From Leclercia adecarboxylata (lineage in GTDB: Bacteria > Pseudomonadota > Gammaproteobacteria > Enterobacterales > Enterobacteriaceae), in the NCBI GenBank assembly GCA_002360945.1, contig DERO01000008.1:62001-126000 (forward strand): 64,000 bases of DNA, read 5' to 3'. Shown piece after piece: positions 20,234 to 28,077 of the stretch; the stretch's first letter is position 1; the number at the start of each line of letters is the position of its first letter. The notes below the pieces were generated by a model, which was not told where the DNA came from, did no database searches, and saw only the letters and a program-made list of their open reading frames with translations. A program made the position numbers and the translations under genes.

Positions 20234-20970
20234 TGTGGCATTACCAGTTGGCATACTTCTTTATTGACGACCGGAGGGAAATCCACCGCTTCAGCCCCAT
20301 CACGTTTATCCTTAAGCCCAAAGAACTGCATGCGTAATTCAACGCGGCGACTGGCTTCTTTGCTCTCTTTCGCGTTATTAAATGAGACGCCACCCGCAAG
20401 GAAAAGCTTACGGATTTGGATCTGCTGTTCTGCGGAGATGCTTTTTTGCAGCGGGCTACGGCTATCGAGCAAACTACACATCACCCACTCAGAGCGCTGC
20501 AGGGAAAGATGCAGGTTGTAAAGATACGAGCCGTCAGTATCGGTAAACCCTTCAATCACGATCTGCTTAAACCACTTTTTGCCTTCGTCACTATCGGATG
20601 CCTCCAGCACCAGCGGAACGACATCCTGCAGTGCTTTTTGCCCTTCAGCGTTCAGGAAAAAACGGTTGTGGTCGAAACGACCCGCCTCGCCAAAGCTGAT
20701 ACGGTTATCGTGGCAATCCACCACGATGGTTTTGTTTACACTGCGGGCATGCAGTTCCAGGCGCTCACATAATCTGGCGATATCCTGCCCCCTGACTTTT
20801 TCCCCTTGCTCCGCGCGTTGAATACGCTGTGTAACGGAGCTCAGTGACGCCACCATCACCACCAGAAATAACACCATCATGGCGGTCATCAGATCGGCGT
20901 AAGAAATCCAGAAGGGTTTCTCAGCTTCATCACTGCGGCGTTTTTTAACGCCAAATGCATTCCCAAACAT
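20230..20970 (-). CDS. zorB: ZorB, MotB/OmpA-like stator subunit of Zorya
   Basis: The 246-residue inner-membrane protein has one transmembrane helix (about 24-46) starting in SYADLMTAMMVLFL. Asp26 is the ion-carrying residue equivalent to MotB Asp. An OmpA-like peptidoglycan-binding domain follows (about 100-245), with GFTDTDGS and ASRRVELRM. Two ZorB with five ZorA form the ion-driven motor that senses phage attack at the envelope. It starts 14 nt after zorA and overlaps zorC by 4 nt. Confidence 0.95.
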   Translation of the reverse strand: MFGNAFGVKKRRSDEAEKPFWISYADLMTAMMVLFLVVMVASLSSVTQRIQRAEQGEKVRGQDIARLCERLELHARSVNKTIVVDCHDNRISFGEAGRFDHNRFFLNAEGQKALQDVVPLVLEASDSDEGKKWFKQIVIEGFTDTDGSYLYNLHLSLQRSEWVMCSLLDSRSPLQKSISAEQQIQIRKLFLAGGVSFNNAKESKEASRRVELRMQFFGLKDKRDGAEAVDFPPVVNKEVCQLVMPQ

Positions 20971-20984
20971 CAGCTGTCACCCCC

Positions 20985-23174
20985 TCAGGCACGCACGCGA
21001 GACAGAACGTCATCAAGCTCGCTGACGCTTTCACCGATCTGTTCGACAGAGCCTGCAAGCAGATTCGAGGCTTTCGCCATTTCGACGTCCAGTTTGCCCA
21101 GCGTCTTATCCAGGCTGCGTGAAACACCTTCTGAGAAGTCTTCAAAGCCTTTGCCAAGCACGTCACTGACATTTTCCATGAAGGTCTGCGCTTCGCGGTT
21201 ATAGCTCTGCAAGCGCTCACCGTGCTGCTTAAGATCGGTGATGAACTGGCTGCGGGTAGTTTGTTCAGACTGGGTATTCGCGGCGAGCAATTCCAGCATG
21301 GCAATGGATTTGCTGACAGCTTCCCGATTGTTGCGATAATCGGCCACCACTGAAGTGAGTTCGCTGGTGGCAAGGGAGAGCGATGAACCCGCCGATTGGG
21401 CTTTATTCAGGACGTCAGCCGTGAGGTGATTCGCTTCCGACACCTTATCTCCCGCATGCTCAAAGCGCTCGGCGGCAACACGCATCTTGTCCGCGCCGTT
21501 TTGCATATCCTGAATCTGGCGGTTGGTTTGTTCTGCGAGTTTGTTAAGGGTTTCTGTCGTGCCCTGATGCTGGCTGGCAACGGTTTCAATCAGCTGTTTG
21601 ATCTGATCGTCTACTTCACTCATCACCCGCTGCGTCTGTTCGTGCAGCGACTGCTGGTTAGCCTGCTGGTTCGCTGATATCTGTTGCTGACCCTTATCAA
21701 TCTGACCAAACAGACTGCCCAACTGATCCCCGAGTGCTTCGACAGACGTTGCCATTTTTTCCATTGTGGCGCTTTGGCCCTGCTGTACTGAATTCTGAAT
21801 GGCTTGAATAAAGGCGGACATATGTTCTGCCTGGGCTTTTTCTCGCGCTTCGCTGTCGGCAAACATTTTCTCAAGCTGGCGCGCCATGCGCTCGCCAGCA
21901 CCTTCGCCTTCAGCACCAATTTTGGCAACAGAAGACTGTAAGCTGGTAAGCATGTCATTCATGCCAGCCTGCATGGCCTGTTGGCCTGATTTCATTTCAG
22001 AGAGAAGTTGTTCAATTAACTGTGCGCTGCCCTGGCGGGAATCGTCGCTGACCTGACGCATATCCTGTAGCAGAGCGGAGAAACCGCTTTGCATGGTCTG
22101 GATGGCACCTACGGTTTGTCCCATCATTTCATTAAGGTTGGTAAACTGCTGGCCAAAGGTGGTATCGAGCTTAGCCATAAACGCGGTCAGTACATCCTGC
22201 AGCATGTTTTGTACCATGCCACTTTGATCTCCGCTGGCGGTCTGAACGGCTCCCGCAATCTTATCCAGTGGAGATTTAAGGCTATTTTCGATTGCGCCGC
22301 TCACCTGGTCGGCAAACTGTGCGCCTGATTCGCGATATGTGTTGCTCAATGTATTCGCGAGGCGTTCATTTTCAACTTTCTGGCTTTCGGCGAGATGGAG
22401 CAGCATGTCACGAAGATCGGTGACCAGGCTCTCTTTCAGGTGGCGCGCCTGAGTGGCGCTTTCATTACTGGATTTAACCAGTGAGGCGAGATACTCCTCA
22501 CCCACGCCGCTGATATAGAGTTTATCGATAGAAGCGGTAAACTTTTCCAGATACTTATAACACTTCGCCAGAGAGAATTTCTCCAGCCATGTGACGACGA
22601 TGGACGCAAAAATAGCAACCGCAGACCCAAGGAAAGCGTACAGCACATCGTGCAGCAGATTATTGACGCTGCTAGCGACTTGCTCCGGCGTGCTGGGGTC
22701 AAAATGGTTCAGCCCAATCATCAACCCATAGAACGTGCCAATAATCCCCACACCGGTCAGAATGCCGGGGAGATGCTTGAAGAATTCAGTGTTGAGTGGA
22801 ATATCCACCAGCTGTTGTTCGGAGAAGTAACTGGCGCTGGGGGCTGTAGCACGAATTTTGACAATCTTTTCTTCGTTGCCGACCAGCTCGTGCTGGGGAT
22901 GCAGGGATTCAGCAAACTCATTCCAGGCATGTTTCAGTTCCGGCTGTACAAACAACTTTTGTAAGTGCTGAAGTTGATCTTCAGGCTCAACCGTTTCAAT
23001 ACTATTAATTGAATGTGTATATTTTTTTAATCTATTAACAATGTTAATCGATCTTACCAAGTAAAAAATAATAAAACAGAGAAATGCAAAACTGACAAGG
23101 CCGATAACGGTTGCTGGCACCATAAAGGGCTGCACAGATGTCAGCGTCACTAAAATAGAATTAAGCCAGGACAT
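20985..23174 (-). CDS. zorA: ZorA, MotA-like motor subunit with long cytoplasmic tail
   Basis: The 729-residue product equals the size of the well-studied E. coli type I ZorA. Membrane helices are visible at about 20-42, 136-156 (LPGILTGVGIIGTFYGLMIG, the MotA/ExbB pattern) and 177-197. The remaining 500 residues are Gln/Ala-rich heptads that form the long intracellular tail linking perception to ZorC/ZorD. AGGA lies 8 nt before the ATG. It is the first zor gene. A 119-nt gap separates it from an upstream gene on the same strand. Confidence 0.94.
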   Translation of the reverse strand: MSWLNSILVTLTSVQPFMVPATVIGLVSFAFLCFIIFYLVRSINIVNRLKKYTHSINSIETVEPEDQLQHLQKLFVQPELKHAWNEFAESLHPQHELVGNEEKIVKIRATAPSASYFSEQQLVDIPLNTEFFKHLPGILTGVGIIGTFYGLMIGLNHFDPSTPEQVASSVNNLLHDVLYAFLGSAVAIFASIVVTWLEKFSLAKCYKYLEKFTASIDKLYISGVGEEYLASLVKSSNESATQARHLKESLVTDLRDMLLHLAESQKVENERLANTLSNTYRESGAQFADQVSGAIENSLKSPLDKIAGAVQTASGDQSGMVQNMLQDVLTAFMAKLDTTFGQQFTNLNEMMGQTVGAIQTMQSGFSALLQDMRQVSDDSRQGSAQLIEQLLSEMKSGQQAMQAGMNDMLTSLQSSVAKIGAEGEGAGERMARQLEKMFADSEAREKAQAEHMSAFIQAIQNSVQQGQSATMEKMATSVEALGDQLGSLFGQIDKGQQQISANQQANQQSLHEQTQRVMSEVDDQIKQLIETVASQHQGTTETLNKLAEQTNRQIQDMQNGADKMRVAAERFEHAGDKVSEANHLTADVLNKAQSAGSSLSLATSELTSVVADYRNNREAVSKSIAMLELLAANTQSEQTTRSQFITDLKQHGERLQSYNREAQTFMENVSDVLGKGFEDFSEGVSRSLDKTLGKLDVEMAKASNLLAGSVEQIGESVSELDDVLSRVRA

Positions 23175-23293
23175 AATTTTTCCTGTTAAATATATGAAGA
23201 TATCAGCGATGAAAGTTATGGACGACGATCGCTGTGTTTTTCATGATACATTTTGCTTTTCGGTTCAATCATTAGAAACGAAAAGCATTAACA

Positions 23294-24985
23294 TCAGGCA
23301 ACAGTATAGGTATTAGTGACTGTGCGTTTTGAACGATTTACTAGTAATCCCATTTGCGCCAGAGCCGCTAATGCAAAGCAGATTGCTGCATGGTGGCGCT
23401 CAGAAGCACCTAAGGCTCTGCGAACATCATAAGCGGTAAAGCCTTCACCTTTCGGCACGCCGGGAAGTTTCTCGCCATTTAATTTAATCGCGTTATGGGT
23501 TGCTCGACGATATTGCTCAAGATCGACGCGAGGAGGCATTTCAAAGTTGTAGCGTTTTTCACCCATTCGTTCCGTTTCTTTTAAAAAACCTTCAGCGTGT
23601 AAGGTGTTAATCGCGGCAACCGCCCGACTTTCTTCGCTGCGAGGAACTTGTGCCATTTCTATTATTTTTTCAACAGAATAGGTTTTGGCAGCTGCCACAT
23701 ACTCACGGCTACGGCTAATAAGTTCTGCAGCAATGCTCTCGTAATAAGGATTATCATTAACCCGTGCAACTGAGGACGCCGCTATAGATGGTGCATGTGA
23801 ACGGTGTGAATCTTTAGTTAGGGAGGATAGGTTAGCCGCATCATCGCTGTCGGGAGTTTCCGGCAATGGTTGAGGATTGTCCTTGAGCAGCGGTTTTGCT
23901 ACACGGTAAGCCGCAAGCTGGCCTGGGCGCTCGATTCGACGAACATGACCCCATTGGACCAACTTAGAAACGGCCCTGCGAAGTTGGTTGTCATAAAATG
24001 TTTTTCCCGTTGCAACGTCCAGATCTTCAATAATAAAAATCTTTCCGTGAGCGATATCCCATAGACCAACCCCTTTTATTGCAGGCTGGGTGATCCCTGT
24101 GAAAAGAGCGTCATAACAAGGATCGCTTTCCTCCGTTGACTTACCTGATACACGAGCAAGTAACGTCTGGGATAAACGGCCCACTGTGTGAGATTGAATT
24201 GTCGGTGTATCCATCTGCGGAGTTGGCGTAGGTGTAACTTGCTTTTCAATTGTTGCTTTAGGGTGCTTGTAGTTATCCCAGCGCGCGGCAATCACTTGGG
24301 CGACTCTCTCAATGTCCTCAGAGGTATTACTTACAAACTCAATCACGCCAGGTTTCTCCAACCCACTTTCCTGCCAGCGTTGGCGTTCTTCCAGAGTATC
24401 GGGTTGCAGGCGATGGGTCATGACCAGTTTGGTTCGTATCTGTGGCAGCCACATATCGAAAATACGCCCACCAATTTTCTCATTTAACCAAGCTTCAAAT
24501 TCATCAGACTCCGGGATAAGTTGATTAATTGCCTCGAAGAGCAGTGATTGTCCCTGATCATCTTGTTCCGCTACTTCGACTTCATCGTCCTCGGGTTCAT
24601 CATCGGCATACTCGAAGGCGACATACTCATCACTGGAATATTGAATGTCAGTAGATATATCACTGGAATTATCAAATACCTCGGTTTCTGCGGCGGGCGA
24701 TTGTGCTTCCAGGGATTCTGGTGCGGGTTCCGTCAATGTTAATGGAGGAGTTGCCACTATAACACTGCTGGATGGACGATTTAAAAGCTTGGTAATTTTG
24801 GCATCAATACTTTCCAGGTGTGCCAGTAAGAGTGAACCAGAGGAATTAAAATCGCGGCGTATCGCCATAGACAGTAACTGACCGGCGTATTGTTCGGTAT
24901 CTACACCAAATTTTTCAGCCTGTGCTTTTAGCAAAGCGGCGTCTTCACCCGCAATATAAACGCAAAAAAATTGTTTATTATCCAT
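23294..24985 (-). CDS. Unassigned Zorya-linked protein with RHH-like N-terminus and winged-helix segments
   Basis: I do not recognise this 563-residue protein as a named family. Residues 6-45 (beta strand FFCVYIAG, then two helices ending MAIRRDF) resemble a ribbon-helix-helix fold. Residues about 95-150 are acidic (EYADDEPEDDEVEV), probably disordered. The C-terminal half has three stretches that look like winged helices: DNQLRRAVSKLVQWGHVRRI, ESRAVAAINTLHAEGFLKE and HHAAICFALAALAQMGLLV. This suggests DNA binding. It starts 41 nt after the next upstream gene and ends 119 nt before zorA, so co-transcription with zorABCD is possible. Function is unknown. Confidence 0.75.
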   Translation of the reverse strand: MDNKQFFCVYIAGEDAALLKAQAEKFGVDTEQYAGQLLSMAIRRDFNSSGSLLLAHLESIDAKITKLLNRPSSSVIVATPPLTLTEPAPESLEAQSPAAETEVFDNSSDISTDIQYSSDEYVAFEYADDEPEDDEVEVAEQDDQGQSLLFEAINQLIPESDEFEAWLNEKIGGRIFDMWLPQIRTKLVMTHRLQPDTLEERQRWQESGLEKPGVIEFVSNTSEDIERVAQVIAARWDNYKHPKATIEKQVTPTPTPQMDTPTIQSHTVGRLSQTLLARVSGKSTEESDPCYDALFTGITQPAIKGVGLWDIAHGKIFIIEDLDVATGKTFYDNQLRRAVSKLVQWGHVRRIERPGQLAAYRVAKPLLKDNPQPLPETPDSDDAANLSSLTKDSHRSHAPSIAASSVARVNDNPYYESIAAELISRSREYVAAAKTYSVEKIIEMAQVPRSEESRAVAAINTLHAEGFLKETERMGEKRYNFEMPPRVDLEQYRRATHNAIKLNGEKLPGVPKGEGFTAYDVRRALGASERHHAAICFALAALAQMGLLVNRSKRTVTNTYTVA

Positions 24986-25026
24986 TCTCGGAACTCAACA
25001 TGATTTCAGTGATGAACGGGATGCGA

Positions 25027-25866
25027 TTACTTCGCGTGGATAGCATCTTCCTGACGAGGTGCGATATTTCCGTTGTGCTTAATATCCCGTCCAGCCCTCA
25101 TACTATTCCAGCATTTGATAATAGTGTGGCGTTGGCGGCCTGTAGAGGCTGCGATAAGCTTTGCTTTGGCTCGCGTAAGGTATTCGCGTAAAAAATATGC
25201 AGTGCCTGTTTCGGGAAGTCCTACGCCTTTGAATATCTGTAAAGCGAAATCTTTCGCAAAGTTTTGATCGATACGTGCAAAAATCGTGTAGAAGAACAGG
25301 CGATCGCTTGATGTTAATACTGCGTTTTGCTTTGGCATATTATCCAGCAGCCACTGTAAATTTTCATTTAGTTCTTGTGCATGCGTTTTTACGTAAGCAT
25401 CAACATCGCTGTTATCATTAAGATATTGATTGCTTCCTCCGCTTCCTGCTAGCCAGTTGTCTGATTTCTCATAAAGAATGAGCGTTCGTACTGCACCCGC
25501 CAGAACACGAGCTTCAGTACTACTAACTCCACCGCTAATAGCCAGAACGTCACCTGCGGTACGAACCTTGCCTGTGTCCAGAGTTGGAATCACATCATTT
25601 GATAAACCGCGAACGACCATCATTCTCACGGTGCGATTAGCCTGAATAATGGCTTTCAAACGATGTTGCCCGTCGATTAAACGTCCATCAATACTAATTT
25701 TTATCGCTTCGCCATTGAGCAACCACTTACCCGCAACCATTGCGGCCATGTATTTACGCACGCGCTGTTGTGAAACGGGACGGTTTTTCATATTACGTGA
25801 AAGCAGATCGGCTGCGAGTTCTGGCGTGATGGTTTCAACTTCGCCACGTACATACTGATCATTCAT
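25027..25866 (-). CDS. ParB/DGQHR-like domain protein, first gene of the unit upstream of zorA
   Basis: The 279-residue product has an N-terminal ParB/sulfiredoxin-like fold region (about 25-105). Its markers are the pattern NRPVSQQRVRKYMAAM, then GEAIKISIDGRLIDGQHRL, and the later IPTLDTGKVRTAGDVLA, typical of phage and plasmid proteins of this kind. The rest is helical. The DGQHR box is also found in DndB, a regulator of phosphorothioate DNA modification, but the overall relation is distant. No catalytic claim can be made. The Shine-Dalgarno is weak. It precedes the 563-residue gene by 41 nt and both face the zor genes. Confidence 0.75.
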   Translation of the reverse strand: MNDQYVRGEVETITPELAADLLSRNMKNRPVSQQRVRKYMAAMVAGKWLLNGEAIKISIDGRLIDGQHRLKAIIQANRTVRMMVVRGLSNDVIPTLDTGKVRTAGDVLAISGGVSSTEARVLAGAVRTLILYEKSDNWLAGSGGSNQYLNDNSDVDAYVKTHAQELNENLQWLLDNMPKQNAVLTSSDRLFFYTIFARIDQNFAKDFALQIFKGVGLPETGTAYFLREYLTRAKAKLIAASTGRQRHTIIKCWNSMRAGRDIKHNGNIAPRQEDAIHAK

Positions 25867-26188
25867 TTAGCTGTGCTCAAGACTCAGGAAGGGGAACGGA
25901 AAAAATACGCCTGATATCTCGACAAAAAAAGTGCATTTACAATGATAATAAGATGAATCCTATAGTTAATGTTGGTTTTTATTAATGTTGCATGTGTGTT
26001 TTTCTGATTGATAAGTAAGGGTTTTGTACAAAATCAAGGTTTCGACCAAGGTAACATTCCGACTGTTTTTGAAATAATTTGTTACACATGTGGCGTGTTT
26101 GATTTCCTCCGGAGAGAAAAGCGACTTTCTCTCGAAAGCAACATTCGTCGTGAAGATCCCTAAGGCAATTTTTTGCGTTGTATCTGTT
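25867..26188. other. A/T-rich non-coding right part of the island
   Basis: These 322 bases hold the leader of the ParB-like gene (a possible minus-strand -35 TTGTAA near 25942) and the space before the hsdM relic. Overlapping short frames on both strands show no conserved features. A base composition much lower in GC than the flanks points to foreign origin. Confidence 0.5.
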
Positions 26189-26413
26189 ATGAACAACGCT
26201 GAGCAACTGTACTTCAACGAGCTGAATAATAAATTCTGGAATGCCATCGACAAGATGCGCGCATATATGAATGCCGCTAACTACAGGCATGTGCTTATCT
26301 TCCTGAAGTCTGTTTCCGGTATCTTTGAGGTCCGTCAGCAGGAGTTCATTACCCTATTCCGTGATGTCGGCACCTCTGACAACATCTACGCCATGAGTAG
26401 CGTACTTACTTAG
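26189..26413 (+). pseudogene. Relic of a type I restriction methylase N-terminus (HsdM_N-like)
   Basis: The 74-codon frame from ATG 26189 contains LNNKFWNAIDKMRAYMNAA then YRHVLIFLKSVSGIFEVRQQ. This follows the N-terminal HsdM pattern (LW.AADKLR.NMDA..YKHVVLGLIFLKYISD.FE.RQ), with three residues missing in the middle. Normal HsdM proteins exceed 450 residues, and the SAM-binding and NPPY motifs are absent, so this is a truncated remnant. It is on the opposite strand to the zor genes and lies 118 bp before the right repeat. The match is by eye. Confidence 0.6.
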
Positions 26414-26531
26414 CTTGTTTTGACTGAAAAAGATGGAGCGAATTAGAATAATTTAAATATTTATATCATTGCTCTTTTTAGTTTTATTATTTTCAATGCA
26501 ACGTATTGAAATATAAAAATCTCTATCCTGA

Positions 26532-26579
26532 ATTCGTAATGCGAATGTCGTAAGTTCGACTCCTATTATCGGCACCATT
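26532..26579 (+). repeat. Right attachment-type direct repeat (thrW 3' remnant)
   Basis: This second copy of the thrW 3' half spans anticodon loop to CCATT, with 46 of 48 bases identical. The tRNA 5' half is missing, so it is not a functional tRNA. It marks the distal end of the island, 2 bp from the stop codon of the mocA-like gene. Confidence 0.92.
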
Positions 26580-26581
26580 AA

Positions 26582-27133
26582 TCACGCCTTCCCATCCAAA
26601 TACTCCTGTGCTGCCCACAATCCCCCCACCGTATCAACATCAAACACAATCCCACGATCGGATAGCCAAACATCCCCCACATCCCCCTGCCGTCGCGCGC
26701 TCATCACAATCTTCCTCGCCCCCATATCTCCACCCAACCCCAGCAACGCCTCACGGTATTCCCGGCGAAACCCCACCGGGTGCCCCGTCTGTCGCTGATA
26801 GTAAGGCACCACTACCCCTTTCTCCCCAAGCCCTTCAGCGACACTCAGTAAAGAGGCTGGCTGGATCAACGGCAGATCCGCAGGCAAAATCAACCACCCC
26901 GACGCCTCAGCAGTCGCCCGCACCCCCAGTGAAATCGACTCGCCCATACCCCGCGTGCCGCCCTCGGGCCTCACGAGATGCCACGGAAGTGCCGCAGCCT
27001 CAACCGCCCGAATAACATGCGCCAGCACGGTTTGCCCGCCCAGCAGCGCATCCAGCTTATGGCTTTTACCCCCCGAGGCCAGAAAGCGTTCGCCGCGTCC
27101 GGCGGCGAGAATAAGCACAACCGGCGAGGACAT
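26582..27133 (-). CDS. MocA-like molybdenum cofactor cytidylyltransferase (NTP transferase family)
   Basis: The 183-residue product (ATG 27133) begins with the nucleotidyltransferase signature LILAAGRGERF and keeps GMGESI, PADLPL and GHPVGF. MocA uses CTP to convert Mo-molybdopterin into the MCD cofactor, the form used by PaoABC. Its ATG overlaps the paoD stop (TAATG). The frame is open upstream but that extension reads over paoD. E. coli mocA lies elsewhere, so a cytidylyltransferase inside the pao operon is a useful functional link. It could be a paralogue. Confidence 0.82.
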   Translation of the reverse strand: MSSPVVLILAAGRGERFLASGGKSHKLDALLGGQTVLAHVIRAVEAAALPWHLVRPEGGTRGMGESISLGVRATAEASGWLILPADLPLIQPASLLSVAEGLGEKGVVVPYYQRQTGHPVGFRREYREALLGLGGDMGARKIVMSARRQGDVGDVWLSDRGIVFDVDTVGGLWAAQEYLDGKA

Positions 27134-28068
27134 TAATTTTCGTCCTGACGCAGGCGCGCGGCAGCTACGTCTGCCAGAACGGACAGCGCCAGGGTGCGCG
27201 CATCCCGGGCTTTCGGGAAGATGCCGATCGGGGCCTTGATGCGGTCGATCTCTTCCTCCCGCCAGCCCAGCTCGCTGAGCTTTTGCCGCCGCTGCATGTG
27301 GGTTCGCTGGCTGCCCAGCGCGCCGATGTAAAACGGTTTCGCATCGCGTGCCGCCTGCAGGACGGGCAGCTCCCGGTGAAGATCGTGCCACAGCAGGATC
27401 ACCGCCGTGTCAGTATCAATCTGCGAAGCAGGGTTACCGGAGCAGGGGTCGAAGTGGCAAATGTCATACCCGGCGGCTGCCGCAAGTTCCGCCGTCGCCT
27501 GCGCTTCGATGGACCCGCCGTGGATCAGCACCCGCACGCAGGGATGGAAACCAATCTCGATACTCTGGTTATGCCAGCCGGTGAGGGTTGGCGCAGGCAG
27601 GCAGGCGAGTGTCTGCGTCTTTGGCGTGTAGCGCAACCCGGCAGGCTGGCGCTGCTCCAGGCGGTTCAGCACTGCCAGCAGCGGCTGGGCCGAACGCAGC
27701 TTATGAATCGACAGCGTGATCCCACCCCCGCAGGGCAGGACAATGTCGAACCAGGGCGAGCCCTGACCATAACGCACCTCGCGATCCTCTCCTGTCGCGA
27801 TGACGTCCAGCGCCTCAAAGGCCGCCGCCGCTTCGACGCAGCCCCCGGAGACGAAGCCACAGTATTGGCCATCCTCACGCACCACCATCTGCGCCCCCAG
27901 GGAGCGCGCCGCGCCGCCGCGTATCTCCGTCAGCAGCACCAGCGCCGCCTCCTGGCCGGACATCAGGGTCTCTACCGCGAAGCGCAATATCTCCCGGCTG
28001 TCGTCGGTCAGAAACGCCCGTTCCGGCGTCCGGCGCAGATCGTCCGCCAGATTAAAAAGTTGGGGCAT
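27133..28068 (-). CDS. paoD: PaoD, XdhC-family molybdenum cofactor insertion chaperone
   Basis: The 311-residue XdhC/CoxI-family protein binds the MCD cofactor and inserts it into PaoC. Conserved features: a VSGGCVEAA motif with the family cysteine (about residue 75), LPCGGGITL, and a C-terminal Rossmann half with GALGSQRTHMQRR and PIGIFPKARD. It starts 9 nt after paoC and overlaps the mocA-like gene by one base. Confidence 0.9.
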   Translation of the reverse strand: MPQLFNLADDLRRTPERAFLTDDSREILRFAVETLMSGQEAALVLLTEIRGGAARSLGAQMVVREDGQYCGFVSGGCVEAAAAFEALDVIATGEDREVRYGQGSPWFDIVLPCGGGITLSIHKLRSAQPLLAVLNRLEQRQPAGLRYTPKTQTLACLPAPTLTGWHNQSIEIGFHPCVRVLIHGGSIEAQATAELAAAAGYDICHFDPCSGNPASQIDTDTAVILLWHDLHRELPVLQAARDAKPFYIGALGSQRTHMQRRQKLSELGWREEEIDRIKAPIGIFPKARDARTLALSVLADVAAARLRQDEN

Positions 28069-28077
28069 CGCTCCTCC

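Larger units (their letters stand above)
15280..26579. mobile_element. thrW-inserted genomic (defence) island with type I Zorya
   Basis: An 11.3-kb insert lies between intact thrW and a copy of its 3' end. It contains zorABCD, two unassigned genes and an hsdM relic. In E. coli K-12 the same tRNA gene carries prophage CP4-6. No tyrosine recombinase, excisionase, transposase or conjugation gene is visible, so it is probably a fixed or non-autonomous element. The right end is markedly A/T-rich. The pao operon begins 2 bp after the right repeat. Confidence 0.88.

Noticed and set aside
25982..26290. Short minus-strand frames between the ParB-like gene and the right repeat
   Set aside because: They overlap each other and the hsdM relic, have no ribosome site and show no family features.
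26532..26579. Second tRNA-Thr gene
   Set aside because: Only the 3' half is present; acceptor 5' strand and D-arm are missing, so it is the island's terminal repeat.
15280..26579. Other defence systems or CRISPR arrays in the island
   Set aside because: No regularly spaced repeats, cas-like genes, toxin-antitoxin pairs or retron elements were found; only Zorya and an hsdM relic are supportable.
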